Shown: positions 33,792 through 42,570 of the stretch, piece by piece
How positions within the stretch are numbered: the first letter of the stretch is position 1
How the letters are laid out: every line of letters begins with the position of its first letter
From: an uncultured Bacteroidia bacterium
Lineage (GTDB): Bacteria > Bacteroidota > Bacteroidia > Bacteroidales > UBA932
Direction: 5' to 3'
Assembly: GCA_902781705.1 (NCBI GenBank)
Contig: CACZKE010000022.1
Location: 1 to 42,914, forward strand
DNA: 42,914 bases
Notes under the pieces: generated by a model
Databases searched by the model: none
What the model was told of the DNA's origin: nothing
What the model saw: the letters and a program-made list of their open reading frames with translations, nothing else
Made by a program: the position numbers and the translations under genes

Positions 33792-35243
33792 CTACCGGAA
33801 CAGGGGCAGGGCCTCGGCGACGACGAAGGCGGAACCGCCGATGAATACGAGCGGGCGGACGGGTTTGGAGCCGGGACGGTCGGTGGGGGCGGACAGGGTC
33901 TGGGAGAGTTGGAGGGCCATCTGGACCCCCTGCCGGACGGAACCGGCGGTGAAGGCGCGGACGGGCGGGGTGCCGGGACCGGCGGGACGGGCGGCCCGGG
34001 CATAGGCCGTATAGCGCTGCAGGACGGCATCGGCCGGGAGGGCCCGGGGCGTGTCCGGAGCGGCGAAGATATAAGTGGCGTCGGCCGGCATGAGCGGCAG
34101 GATCCCGTCCAGGTCCTTGTCGGCCATCACGCCATAGACGATGATGAGCGAGGAGCAACGGCCTTCCTCCACGTAGCGCCGGAGTTGGGAGAAGTTGTAG
34201 GCGAGCGCCTGCGGGTTGTGGCCGATGTCCGCAATGACGAACGGGAGGTCGGAAAGCCGCTCCCAGCGGCCCCGGAAGCCGGTTCGGCGGGCGGCATGGG
34301 CCAGGCCGTCCACCACCTCCTGCGTGTCGGACAGGGCCTTGAAGCCCGGGATGTCCTTCAGGATGTCGATGGATGCAAGTACCGTACGGAGGTTCTTTTC
34401 CTGCACGTCGGCCTGCAGATCCATCTTCCGGAGGATCTCCTGCCGACGGTTCCACAGTGTCGGGCGGACCCGGTCGGCATAGGTCAGCGGGCACACCATC
34501 CAGGATTTTTCGTCGAAGACCGGGTCCGTCTCGGGGTTGCTCTCCCCCACCACGGCCGGGACGCCCGGCTTGAAAATCCCCGCCTTCTCCCCTGCAATCG
34601 CCTCCAGGGTGTCCCCCAACAAGGCGCAATGGTCCAGGCCGATGGTCGTGACCACCGACAGTTCCGGCGTCAGCACATTCGTGGAATCCAGCCGTCCTCC
34701 GAGACCCACCTCGATGACTGCCGCATCCACCCCCTCGTCGGCAAACCACTTGAACGCCAGCCCTGTCGTGATCTCGAAGAACGACAGTTCCTGCTCCACG
34801 AAGTACGGTTTCCACTGCGTCAAAAAATCAAATACGTACTGCTTCGGAATCAAGGCATACTCAGTTTCGGGAAGGGACGGGCTTTCCGGAGCATATGCCC
34901 GTATTGGGTCGCGAAGCGACGCGGAGGAAAGCCCGTCCCTTCCCGAAACAATCCGAGCCCTTTCCCGGAAATCCAAAAGATGCGGAGAGGTATAAAGCCC
35001 GACCCGCAAACCACAGGAGGAAAGTGCCGAGGCCAGCAGGGAGGAGACGGAGCCCTTGCCGTTGGTGCCGGCGACATGGACGGACTTGAAAGCCCGTTCC
35101 GGATGGCCCAGCGCAGCGCAGAAGGCCTCCATGCGCTCCAGGCCCGGTTTGTACGCCGTGCCGAAGCCGGCCTTCTGGACCGACGGGAAACGCACGAATA
35201 TCTCCTCCAACAACTGCTTGTAGGCTTGCTCCGAAAACTCCAT
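33792..35243 (-). CDS. folC: Folylpolyglutamate / dihydrofolate synthase
   Basis: A 483-residue Mur-ligase-superfamily enzyme that adds glutamate to folates and joins dihydropteroate to glutamate. Residues 56-66 (HVAGTNGKGSV) form the ATP P-loop, YTSPHLLDFRER (84-95) is the family signature, FFEITTGLAF and EVGLGGRLDSTN the central metal and substrate region, and ADIGHNPQAL the C-terminal domain motif. Residues about 98-128 (GRDGLSSASLRDPIRAYAPE and neighbours) are absent from normal FolC proteins and are encoded by a large palindrome; without them the sequence would run from RERARIV straight to IPKQYVFDF as usual. The enzyme's other motifs are intact, so it is probably functional. Confidence 0.93.
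   Translation of the reverse strand: MEFSEQAYKQLLEEIFVRFPSVQKAGFGTAYKPGLERMEAFCAALGHPERAFKSVHVAGTNGKGSVSSLLASALSSCGLRVGLYTSPHLLDFRERARIVSGRDGLSSASLRDPIRAYAPESPSLPETEYALIPKQYVFDFLTQWKPYFVEQELSFFEITTGLAFKWFADEGVDAAVIEVGLGGRLDSTNVLTPELSVVTTIGLDHCALLGDTLEAIAGEKAGIFKPGVPAVVGESNPETDPVFDEKSWMVCPLTYADRVRPTLWNRRQEILRKMDLQADVQEKNLRTVLASIDILKDIPGFKALSDTQEVVDGLAHAARRTGFRGRWERLSDLPFVIADIGHNPQALAYNFSQLRRYVEEGRCSSLIIVYGVMADKDLDGILPLMPADATYIFAAPDTPRALPADAVLQRYTAYARAARPAGPGTPPVRAFTAGSVRQGVQMALQLSQTLSAPTDRPGSKPVRPLVFIGGSAFVVAEALPLFR
34864..34949. repeat. Large palindrome in frame inside folC
   Basis: A perfect 24-bp inverted repeat: the left arm 34864-34887 starts GTTTCGGGAAGGG and the right arm 34926-34949 ends CCCTTCCCGAAAC. 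The 38-base loop contains a smaller hairpin GTCGC-GAA-GCGAC. It translates in frame and is unlike the other dispersed repeat in sequence. Confidence 0.85.
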
Positions 35244-35255
35244 CCTGGCGATTTT

Positions 35256-35286
35256 TTTGATTTCATCACAAATTTACCTATTTTTG
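35256..35286 (+). promoter_or_regulatory. Promoter of the PurM-like gene and phoH
   Basis: TTTG (35256-35259), exactly 19 bases, then TATTTTTG (35279-35286): a full Bacteroidota consensus, 21 bases before the ATG at 35308. Confidence 0.75.
35269..35276 (-). promoter_or_regulatory. Promoter box of folC
   Basis: The minus strand reads TAAATTTG, 25 bases before the folC start codon. It lies inside the spacer of the divergent promoter at 35256-35286. Confidence 0.5.
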
Positions 35287-35307
35287 GACAGAAATAAAAA
35301 CGGATCC

Positions 35308-36432
35308 ATGGCCGAGAAAGCCCCCAACCTATACGACAGCTTCATCATCGACGGCATCCAGCAGCCTCTCACCCCGGCCGGATTGCTCCAGGAGTGTACC
35401 CTTCCGGGCGCCCTGCCCGAGCAGACCGCTGGCGGGACCGTAGCCGACGAAACAGTGGACATCGCTCCTACTCCCTTCGACTTCAAGGACGGGGAGATCG
35501 ACGCTTATGCCGAAGCCGTCGCCGCCCTCCCCCGCCCTCCGTTCCCCCTGCCCTTCGCCGGCCCCGTCACGAAGGCCCGCGTGGCGAAAGCGCTCCTGGA
35601 CGCGGTCTGGATGGGCGGTCATTTCCGGCTGGGAGACCTTACGCTGAAGGCCGACTGGCGGTGGAACTTCGGAGCCATCGGCAACGGAGCCGCCTTCTAC
35701 GCCTCGGTGGAGGCCGCGGCCGAATACATCGACGCACTGGGTCTCCGCCTGTCCGAGATCAGGACCTCCGGCGGCCCCTGCTCCGTCTCTTTCAAAGCCA
35801 CGACGACCGCGGAGGAAGAAGCCCCCGACGAGGAGGAAAGCCTCATCCGGGAACTGCCGTTCCGAACGGCCAATCCCCGCATTTCCCGCCGCCGGCGCTG
35901 CCCGGCGACCATCCAGGGCGAGGCATCGGACTGGCTCATCTACATACCCCTGGACACCTGCGACTACCGGCTGGGCGGGTCCCTGCTGGCCGCCGCGACG
36001 GGTGCCCGCCGGGGAACCGCTCCGGACATCGGGGATGCAGACTATTTCATCGACGGGTACGAAGTCATCCGGGAACTGGTGGAGGACGGCATCGTCAAGG
36101 CCGGCGCCACGGTCCTCGAAGGCGGCCTGATGGCGGCCCTGCGGGGCATGGCGGCCACCCATGGGGCGGAGATTACCGTCAATGACATCTGCCGCGCCTG
36201 TGGCGGGGAACTCCAGGTCCGCGTGCTGTTCGGCGAAGTCCCGGGCGTGGTGATCCAGATTGCCGACATCGACTATGACTATGTGGATGCGGAACTCCTC
36301 CTGCAGGACATCGCCTATTACCCGCTGGGGCATCCCGTCCCGCTTACCCCGGGCGTTTCCGTCCTTTCCGGCGGCAACAGCATCACCGGCATCCTCGAGT
36401 CCCTCATGAATTCCCTGGAAGGGGAAGACTGA
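35308..36432 (+). CDS. Uncharacterised protein, possibly PurM-like
   Basis: A 374-residue cytoplasmic protein with no signal peptide. I chose the ATG at 35308 because it follows the promoter at 35256-35286; a longer frame would start inside the promoter. The segment VLEGGLMAALRGMAATHGAEITVND resembles the (D)xSxGGLxxAL motif of the C-terminal domain of AIR synthase-related (PurM/PurL/ThiL) proteins, and a Gly/Ala-rich FGAIGNGAAFYASVEAAAEYI helix could be part of the N-terminal half. A Glu-rich linker (TTAEEEAPDEEES) and an Arg-rich stretch (RISRRRRCP) split the protein. No clear ATP-binding site is visible, so the activity is unknown. It lies 15 bases before phoH, in a likely operon. Confidence 0.7.
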   Translation: MAEKAPNLYDSFIIDGIQQPLTPAGLLQECTLPGALPEQTAGGTVADETVDIAPTPFDFKDGEIDAYAEAVAALPRPPFPLPFAGPVTKARVAKALLDAVWMGGHFRLGDLTLKADWRWNFGAIGNGAAFYASVEAAAEYIDALGLRLSEIRTSGGPCSVSFKATTTAEEEAPDEEESLIRELPFRTANPRISRRRRCPATIQGEASDWLIYIPLDTCDYRLGGSLLAAATGARRGTAPDIGDADYFIDGYEVIRELVEDGIVKAGATVLEGGLMAALRGMAATHGAEITVNDICRACGGELQVRVLFGEVPGVVIQIADIDYDYVDAELLLQDIAYYPLGHPVPLTPGVSVLSGGNSITGILESLMNSLEGED

Positions 36433-36447
36433 CAATATCTTACGAAC

Positions 36448-37773
36448 ATGGCAAAGATTTTCGTCCTCGACACCAACATCATCCTCCACGACTACCACTG
36501 CATCCGGCATTTCCAGGAAAACGACCTGGTCATCCCGATCGCCGTGATTGAAGAACTGGACAAGTTCAAGAAGGGGAATGACGCGCTTTCCTTCAATGCG
36601 CGCGCCTTCATGCGGGAACTGAACAAACTGACCGACAAGAAGGAATTCGGTCCGGAAGGAATCTCCCTCGGAAAGCGCCTCGGCCGCCTCAAGATCGAGC
36701 CCAACCACCCTTTCACGCCCGAGTTCGCAGACCTGTTCAAGGACGATACGCAGGACCACCGGATCCTGTCCACGGCCATGTGGGTGCGGGACACGCATCC
36801 GGGACGTTTCGTCGCCCTCGTAACCAAAGACATCAACCTGCGGCTCAAGTCGAAGGCCGCCGGCATGCCCGCCCAGGACTATATGACCGGCCGGGTGGAG
36901 GACGAAATCCTCTACGACCTGGAGAAGGAAGTCGTCCTCGCGGAGGCTGACCCGGAGATCGTCCAGCAACTCGCCTACGGGCAGGACAACAGCATCCCGT
37001 GGAAGGATGTCACCGCCAAGGAGCCCAAGGCCAACCAGTTGTTCAAGTTCGACCTCGGCGGAACGACGGTCTGCGGCCGCTATGACACGGACCGGGACCG
37101 CATCGTCCTCGTGCGGACGAAGGAGGCCTACGGCATCCGGCCGCGGAACGACGAACAGCGTTTCGCCCTGGACGCCTGCCTGAATCCGTCGATCCCGCTG
37201 GTCTCTCTCACCGGCGGCGCCGGCACCGGAAAGACGCTCATCGCCCTGGCGGCGGCCCTGGAGCAGGAAAAGGACTTCGACCAGATCATCCTGAGCCGTC
37301 CCACCGTCGTCCTCGGCGGGCAGGACATCGGATTCCTCCCCGGCGACCAGAAGAGCAAGATGAGCCCCTACGTGCAGCCGCTCATGGACAACCTGGACGT
37401 GATCAAGCGCTGCTTCAAGCCCGGGTCCAAGCAGGCCCTCAAGATCGAGTCGATGCTCAAGGACGAGAAACTCCTCATCTCCCCCCTCGCCTACATCCGC
37501 GGCCGGTCCCTCGGGAAAGTGTTCTTTATTGTCGATGAGGCCCAGAACCTCACCCCGCACGAAGTCAAGACCATCATCACCCGCGCCGGCGAAGGCACGA
37601 AGATGGTGTTCACGGGCGATATTTTCCAGATCGACCAGCCCTATCTGGACCAGTGGTCCAACGGCCTCACCCACCTCGGGGAAAAGATGAACGGGCAGCG
37701 TCTGTTCCAGCATGTATTCCTCCGGAAGGGCGAGCGTTCGGCGCTTTCCGACATCGCCGCGAAACTTTTGTAA
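36448..37773 (+). CDS. PIN-PhoH fusion ATPase (PhoH2 type)
   Basis: A 441-residue protein with an N-terminal PIN ribonuclease domain (residues about 3-140: FVLDTNIILHD and IEELDKFK with acidic active-site residues, later VTKDINLR) joined to a PhoH-type P-loop ATPase. Walker A is GGAGTGKT at about 252-259, Walker B is FFIVDEAQNLTP, and MVFTGDIFQID follows. PhoH2 proteins of this layout have been described as ATP-dependent RNA helicase/ribonucleases; the exact target in Bacteroidota is unknown. The PIN acidic residues and the ATPase motifs are all intact. It follows the PurM-like gene by 15 bases. Confidence 0.92.
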   Translation: MAKIFVLDTNIILHDYHCIRHFQENDLVIPIAVIEELDKFKKGNDALSFNARAFMRELNKLTDKKEFGPEGISLGKRLGRLKIEPNHPFTPEFADLFKDDTQDHRILSTAMWVRDTHPGRFVALVTKDINLRLKSKAAGMPAQDYMTGRVEDEILYDLEKEVVLAEADPEIVQQLAYGQDNSIPWKDVTAKEPKANQLFKFDLGGTTVCGRYDTDRDRIVLVRTKEAYGIRPRNDEQRFALDACLNPSIPLVSLTGGAGTGKTLIALAAALEQEKDFDQIILSRPTVVLGGQDIGFLPGDQKSKMSPYVQPLMDNLDVIKRCFKPGSKQALKIESMLKDEKLLISPLAYIRGRSLGKVFFIVDEAQNLTPHEVKTIITRAGEGTKMVFTGDIFQIDQPYLDQWSNGLTHLGEKMNGQRLFQHVFLRKGERSALSDIAAKLL

Positions 37774-37792
37774 GACCCACCCTGCACATTTT

Positions 37793-37824
37793 TTCGTTTT
37801 TCCGCAGATTTTATTGTAAATTTG
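37793..37824 (+). promoter_or_regulatory. Promoter of ppdK
   Basis: TTCG, 20 bases, then TAAATTTG (37817-37824). The -33 element has one mismatch. The transcript would have a leader of about 48 bases before the ATG at 37880. Confidence 0.6.
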
Positions 37825-37879
37825 CGGACTTACCGTGTATTGAATTTAAAATTAATCAATAAATCAAACCAGACGTACA

Positions 37880-40606
37880 ATGAAAGAGATCAAGAAAAGG
37901 GTCTATCGTTTCGGTGGCAAGACCGCTGAGGGCGATGGAAAGATGCGCGAGTTGCTGGGCGGCAAGGGTGCGAACCTCGCCGAAATGAACCTCCTCGGCA
38001 TGCCGGTTCCCGCCGGCTTCACGATTACGACGGAATGCTGCACCGAGTACTACCGTCTCGGTGGCGGATATACCCCGGAACTCAAGGCGGAGGTCGCCGC
38101 CGCCCTCGAGGCCACGGAAAAGATCATGGGCAAGAAGTTCGGCGACGCCAAGGACCCGCTCCTCGTGAGCTGCCGCTCCGGCGCCCGTTCCTCCATGCCG
38201 GGCATGATGGACACGATCCTCAACATCGGCCTTTGCTCCAAGACCATCCCGGGCCTCATCGAGAAGACCCAGAACCCCCGTTTCGTCTATGACGCCTACC
38301 GCCGTCTCATCATGATGTACTCCGACGTCGTCATGGAGAAGGCCGAGGGCATCGAGCCGGAGGACGGCATGGGCATCCGCCAGCAGCTGGACCGCATGAT
38401 GCAGGATGTCAAGGACGCGAAGGGTTACAAGAGCGACACCGAACTCACCGCCGAAGAACTGAAGGACCTCGCCGAGGCCTTCAAGGTGCGGATCAAGGAA
38501 GTCCTGGGCGTGGAATTCCCGGACGATGCGAAGGCCCAGTTGTGGGGTTCCATCGGCGGCGTGTTCAAGTCCTGGAACGGTAAGCGCGCCATCCGTTACC
38601 GCCAGATCGAGCACATTCCGGATGACTGGGGCACGGCCGTGAACGTGCAGTCCATGGTGTTCGGCAACATGGGTGACACCTCCGCCACCGGCGTGGCCTT
38701 CTCCCGCAACCCGGCCAACGGTGACAACAAGTTCTACGGCGAATGGCTCATCAACGCCCAGGGCGAAGACGTGGTCGCCGGTATCCGCACCCCGAACCCC
38801 CTGAACGAGGCCACCAAGAGCGAGAAGAACAAGAACCTCGCCTCCCTCGAGACCGCCATGCCGGAGGTCTATAAGGAGCTGGACGACATCCGTCTCCACC
38901 TCGAGCAGCACTTCCAGGACATGCAGGACATCGAGTTCACCATCCAGGAAGGCAAGCTCTGGATGCTGCAGTGCCGTATCGGCAAGCGCACCGGCCTCGC
39001 CGCCCTGCAGATGGCCGTGGACATGGTCGACGAAGGCCTGATCGACGAGAAGACCGCGATCCTCCGCGTCGCCCCCGCCCAACTTGACGAAGTCCTTCAC
39101 CCGATCCTGGATCCGGCTTCCGAGAAGAAGGCCGAGGTCCTCGCCCAGGGTCTCCCGGCTTCCCCGGGCGGCGCCGTGGGCCAGATCGTCTTCACCTCCG
39201 AGGACGCCATCAAGTACTCCCTCGCCGGCAAGAAGTGCATCCTCGTCCGTGAGGAGACTTCCCCGGAAGACATCGACGGTATGCACGCCTCCGTGGGTAT
39301 CCTCACCGAGCGCGGCGGCATGACCTCCCACGCCGCCCTCGTGGCCCGTGGCTGGGGCAAGTGCTGCATCGTGGGCTGCGATGCCCTCAAGATCAACTTC
39401 AAGGACAAGACCGTCTCCTTCGAAGGCATCAACAAGACCTTCAAGGAAGGCGACTTCCTGAGCCTGAACGGCGCCAAGGGTCTCGTCTACGGCAGCGCCA
39501 TCGACACGATGGACGCCTCCGAGAACCCGCTCTTCGCCCGCTTCATGGCCATGTGCGACAAGTACCGCAAGCTCGGTGTCCGCACCAACGCCGATACGCC
39601 GGAGGATGCCGCCCGCGCCCTCAAGTTCGGTGCCCAGGGCATCGGCCTGTTCCGTATCGAGCACATGTTCTACGGCCGCAACTCCGAGACTCCGCTCTCC
39701 AAGCTCCGCAAGATGATCCTCTGCGACACCGACGAGGAGCGCAAGGCCGCCCTGGCCGAGCTCGAGCCCTTCATGAAGGCCGCCGTCAAGGAGACTCTCC
39801 GCGTGATGGACGGCAAGCCGGTCGTGTTCCGTCTCCTGGACCCGCCGCTCCACGAGTTCGTGCCGAAGGGTGAGGATAAGAAGAAGGAACTCGCCAAGGA
39901 GCTGGGCGTTTCCGTCGCCGAGATCGAGAAGAGAGGCGAATCCCTCCACGAGGTGAACCCGATGATGGGCCACCGCGGCGTCCGTCTGCACGTGAGCTTC
40001 CCGCTCATCGCCGAGACCCAGTACCGCGCCATCTTCACCGCCACCGCCGAACTCCAGAAGGAAGGCATGCACCCGCACCCGGAGATCATGATCCCGGTCA
40101 CCATCTCCGCCCGTGAGCTCAGCTTCCAGCGCGCCATCTGCGACAAGATCAAGGCCGAGGTCGAGGCCGCTACCCAGCAGTTCCTCGAGTACCAGTTCGG
40201 TACCATGATCGAGATCCCGCGTGCCGCCCTCACCGCCGACCGTATGGCCCGTGCCGCCGAGTTCTTCAGCTTCGGTACGAACGACCTCACCCAGATGACG
40301 TTCGGCTTCAGCCGCGACGACATCGGCACCTTCATGGGTGACTACCTCGGCAACAAGATCCTGGACGCCGACCCGTTCCAGACCATCGACACCAAGGCCG
40401 TGGGCCAGCTGGTGAAGATCGGTGTGGACAAGGGCCGCAGCCGCCGCGAGAACCTCCTGTGCGGCATCTGCGGCGAGCACGGCGGAGATCCGAAGTCCAT
40501 CGAGTTCTTCAACACGATCGGCATCGACTACGTCTCCTGCTCCCCGTTCCGCGTCCCGATCGCCCGCCTCGCCGCCGCGCAGGCCGAGATCAAGCAGAAC
40601 GCATAA
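37880..40606 (+). CDS. ppdK: Pyruvate, phosphate dikinase
   Basis: A 908-residue enzyme, the standard length, that interconverts pyruvate, ATP and phosphate with phosphoenolpyruvate, AMP and pyrophosphate in central carbon metabolism. The N-terminal ATP-grasp domain shows RFGGKTAEGDGKMRELLGGKG and SCRSGARSSMPGMMDTILN. The swivelling domain carries the phospho-accepting His484 in GGMTSHAALVARG. The C-terminal PEP/pyruvate barrel has GIGLFRIEHMF, GTNDLTQMTFG, and the Cys in DYVSCSPFRVP. Codon use is noticeably biased (CTC, CGT, CGC, AAG, GGC), consistent with high expression. It has its own promoter and a likely terminator at 40676-40725, so it is probably monocistronic. Confidence 0.97.
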   Translation: MKEIKKRVYRFGGKTAEGDGKMRELLGGKGANLAEMNLLGMPVPAGFTITTECCTEYYRLGGGYTPELKAEVAAALEATEKIMGKKFGDAKDPLLVSCRSGARSSMPGMMDTILNIGLCSKTIPGLIEKTQNPRFVYDAYRRLIMMYSDVVMEKAEGIEPEDGMGIRQQLDRMMQDVKDAKGYKSDTELTAEELKDLAEAFKVRIKEVLGVEFPDDAKAQLWGSIGGVFKSWNGKRAIRYRQIEHIPDDWGTAVNVQSMVFGNMGDTSATGVAFSRNPANGDNKFYGEWLINAQGEDVVAGIRTPNPLNEATKSEKNKNLASLETAMPEVYKELDDIRLHLEQHFQDMQDIEFTIQEGKLWMLQCRIGKRTGLAALQMAVDMVDEGLIDEKTAILRVAPAQLDEVLHPILDPASEKKAEVLAQGLPASPGGAVGQIVFTSEDAIKYSLAGKKCILVREETSPEDIDGMHASVGILTERGGMTSHAALVARGWGKCCIVGCDALKINFKDKTVSFEGINKTFKEGDFLSLNGAKGLVYGSAIDTMDASENPLFARFMAMCDKYRKLGVRTNADTPEDAARALKFGAQGIGLFRIEHMFYGRNSETPLSKLRKMILCDTDEERKAALAELEPFMKAAVKETLRVMDGKPVVFRLLDPPLHEFVPKGEDKKKELAKELGVSVAEIEKRGESLHEVNPMMGHRGVRLHVSFPLIAETQYRAIFTATAELQKEGMHPHPEIMIPVTISARELSFQRAICDKIKAEVEAATQQFLEYQFGTMIEIPRAALTADRMARAAEFFSFGTNDLTQMTFGFSRDDIGTFMGDYLGNKILDADPFQTIDTKAVGQLVKIGVDKGRSRRENLLCGICGEHGGDPKSIEFFNTIGIDYVSCSPFRVPIARLAAAQAEIKQNA

Positions 40607-40675
40607 ACTTCCTGCCATGAGGCCTGCGGGAGCCATTCCCGCAGTGTACTCATTGCCAGGCACTTGCAAACCATT

Positions 40676-40725
40676 CGCCCGCAGGCTCCCTATTATTTTA
40701 CAAGGCCTGCGGGCGATTATTTTAT
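40676..40725 (+). terminator. Terminator after ppdK
   Basis: Perfect 11-bp inverted repeat CGCCCGCAGGC (40676-40686) / GCCTGCGGGCG (40705-40715) with an 18-base loop, followed by ATTATTTTAT. A smaller hairpin with the same CTGCGGGA core lies at 40624-40643. Confidence 0.65.
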
Positions 40726-40769
40726 AAGGTATTGTTTATCAATTGATTTCACACGACTATCCGCCAAGC

Positions 40770-40796
40770 AAAAAAGGGAGCGTCGAAAACGCTCCC
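40770..40796 (-). terminator. Minus-strand intrinsic terminator
   Basis: GGGAGCG (40776-40782) / CGCTCCC (40790-40796), 7 bp with a 7-base loop, followed on the minus strand by TTTTTTGC. No minus-strand protein gene precedes it in this window. Confidence 0.75.
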
Positions 40797-40906
40797 CAAA
40801 AGTCGAAGGTACAGGCTCAACCCGACTCGAAAAATCTTCTGTTGCATTTATTCAGTTCCTATCTCTATAAGATTTTTGGTGGGGTCTGAGGAGCACCCCT
40901 TCGACT
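40776..40906 (-). ncRNA. Candidate structured RNA ending in a terminator
   Basis: On the minus strand a closing stem AGTCGAAGG / CCTTCGACT (40906-40898 with 40809-40801, 9 bp) encloses a GGGGT/ACCCC hairpin, a stem AAAAATCTT / AAGATTTTT (9 bp) with a 30-base loop, and a short CGGG/CCTG hairpin, i.e. a multi-branched fold. A GGGAGCG / CGCTCCC hairpin and TTTTTT (40796-40770) follow directly, as in a bacterial small RNA. I do not recognise the family. It could instead be a structural end of the mobile element, or an untranslated remnant of an interrupted gene. No TAnnTTTG promoter was found upstream. Confidence 0.4.
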
Positions 40907-40963
40907 CTGTTCCTTGAATAGGAAAAGGCACTTCAGTTGTGTATCCGGTAACGAGAGAAAAAG

Positions 40964-42547
40964 ATGTCAGACTTGGTCCTCGAAATACAGCGCCTTCGTG
41001 AACAAAACGCCAAGCTTGCCGCCATGAATGAAACCCTTCTGGCGGAGCAGGCGCGGCTTCTGGCGCAAGCTGAGGAAATGCAGGCCGCCATCAGCAACCT
41101 TCAGTCCATGATGGCGTGGTTCCGCAAGAAGCTCTTCGGTTCCATGAGCGAGAAACACCTCCCCCTTGATCCCAATGTCCTTGAGCCCACGCTGTTCGAC
41201 CAGCACCTGTCTGAAGAGGAGCAGGCCAAACTGGATGCGGAGGTGAAAGAGATGGAGGAACGGAACGCCAAGGCCATTGAGGTGAAGGCCCACAAACGAG
41301 AGGTCCGCAAACCCATCCTTTCCGGCGACCTGCCTATTGAGGAGACCCACATCTATCCCGAGGGAGTCCAAGGCAACCCCGACTATGTCGAGATTGGAGT
41401 TGAGAACACGGACACCCTGGCCATCCAGCCCGCCAAGATGTATGTCAGGCGCATCGTGCGGCACAAGTTCGTTCTCCGTTCTCAGCTTCAGATTGAAGAA
41501 CCGGACAGGCAGACTTTCCTGATCGCTCCGCTGCCGGAAACGATACGGCCCAAGAGCATGGCAGACGCGAGCCTTCTGGCGGATATCCTGATAAACAAGT
41601 ACATATACCACCTGCCGTTCTACCGGCAAATCCAGAAATACAAGGAACTGGGCGTCCTGCTGAACGACGCGACGATCAACGATTGGTTCACGTCGGTATG
41701 TGAGAGGCTGCGACCGCTGTACGACAAGCTACGTGAGCGGATCATGTCAAGTGACTACATACAGGTGGATGAGAGCACGTTGCCGGTTATCGACAACGAG
41801 AAGCACCGCGCCGTGAAGGGATATATGTGGGCCGTACGCGACGCGCTCACCGGGGACGTGTACTTCCACTATGATATGGGCTCCCGCAGCGGCGATACTG
41901 CGCGCAAGCTCATCGGTGGCTACCGTGGAGCCGTGCAGACTGACGGCTATGAGGTCTATGAGTCCTTTGAGAATATGCCCGGCAAGCGGATGATTGGCTG
42001 CTGGGCCCATGTAAGGCGCAAGTTCGTGGAAGCCTTGGACGAGAACAGGAAGTACGCAAGCGAGGCAATTGTCTATATCAGCAAACTGTACAAGATAGAG
42101 GAGGAGATGAAAGAGGCCAGACTGGACTCTGAAGCAATCAAGGAACGTCGTCAGAAGGAGTCCTATCCCATCATCCAGGGCTTCGAAAAGTGGATGAACT
42201 CTGTCGCGGACTACTTCACCCCTAAGTCAAGAATGGGCAGAGCCATTGTCTACACTTATACGCTTCTTCCCCGCCTCAGCCGCTATGTTCTGGACGGCAG
42301 ATACAACATCGACAACAACGGTATTGAGAACGCCATCCGTCCCCTCGCTTTGGGGCGTAAGAACTTCCTGTTTGCCGGCAATCACGATGCCGCGGTCCGC
42401 GCGGCCATTGTCTACTCCCTGTTCAGTTGCTGCAAAGCAGCCGGCATTGATACCAGATCCTGGCTGGAGGATGTCTTGAGAAGGATACCCACGGAAAAGA
42501 ATCCGGAAATGTTACTGCCGGGTCACTGGACGGTTACTAACCGTTAG
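40964..42547 (+). CDS. tnpC: IS66 family transposase (TnpC)
   Basis: A 527-residue IS66-type transposase. Residues 1-50 form a coiled coil or leucine-zipper-like segment, MAWFRKKLFGSMSEK is the family's helix-turn-helix-linked motif, and a zinc-finger-like region would normally follow (few cysteines here). The DDE catalytic core shows QVDESTLPV (first Asp), VQTDGYEVYE (second Asp) and NGIENAIRPLALGRKNFLFAG with the catalytic Glu. All three acidic residues are present, and the C-terminal SSU-type segment (LLPGHW) is complete, so the protein appears intact. The tnpA and tnpB genes that usually precede tnpC are absent from the 357 bases upstream. A hairpin follows at 42571-42606. Confidence 0.93.
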   Translation: MSDLVLEIQRLREQNAKLAAMNETLLAEQARLLAQAEEMQAAISNLQSMMAWFRKKLFGSMSEKHLPLDPNVLEPTLFDQHLSEEEQAKLDAEVKEMEERNAKAIEVKAHKREVRKPILSGDLPIEETHIYPEGVQGNPDYVEIGVENTDTLAIQPAKMYVRRIVRHKFVLRSQLQIEEPDRQTFLIAPLPETIRPKSMADASLLADILINKYIYHLPFYRQIQKYKELGVLLNDATINDWFTSVCERLRPLYDKLRERIMSSDYIQVDESTLPVIDNEKHRAVKGYMWAVRDALTGDVYFHYDMGSRSGDTARKLIGGYRGAVQTDGYEVYESFENMPGKRMIGCWAHVRRKFVEALDENRKYASEAIVYISKLYKIEEEMKEARLDSEAIKERRQKESYPIIQGFEKWMNSVADYFTPKSRMGRAIVYTYTLLPRLSRYVLDGRYNIDNNGIENAIRPLALGRKNFLFAGNHDAAVRAAIVYSLFSCCKAAGIDTRSWLEDVLRRIPTEKNPEMLLPGHWTVTNR

Positions 42548-42570
42548 TAACGCATCACTGACAATAAGTA

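Larger units (their letters stand above)
40607..40963. other. Intergenic region between ppdK and the IS66 transposase
   Basis: This 357-base stretch has no supported gene. It holds three copies of a CCTGCGGG core arranged as two hairpins (the ppdK terminator region), then a structured minus-strand element with its own terminator (40776-40906), then a small palindrome TTCCT-TGAAT-AGGAA at 40910-40924 and AT-rich DNA before the transposase. The left end of the IS element probably lies here but I could not identify the terminal inverted repeat. Confidence 0.6.

Noticed and set aside
31210-34005. 931-codon plus-strand frame opposite the second macroglobulin
   Set aside because: Same reason: antisense image without motifs, running across the macroglobulin start and the folC end.
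37856-40669. 937-codon minus-strand frame opposite ppdK
   Set aside because: Antisense image of a strongly biased gene; ppdK motifs are complete on the plus strand.
40776-40906. tmRNA, SRP RNA or tRNA
   Set aside because: No Ala-tRNA-like end or tag frame, no SRP GGAA tetraloop core, and no cloverleaf with an intact T arm could be found.
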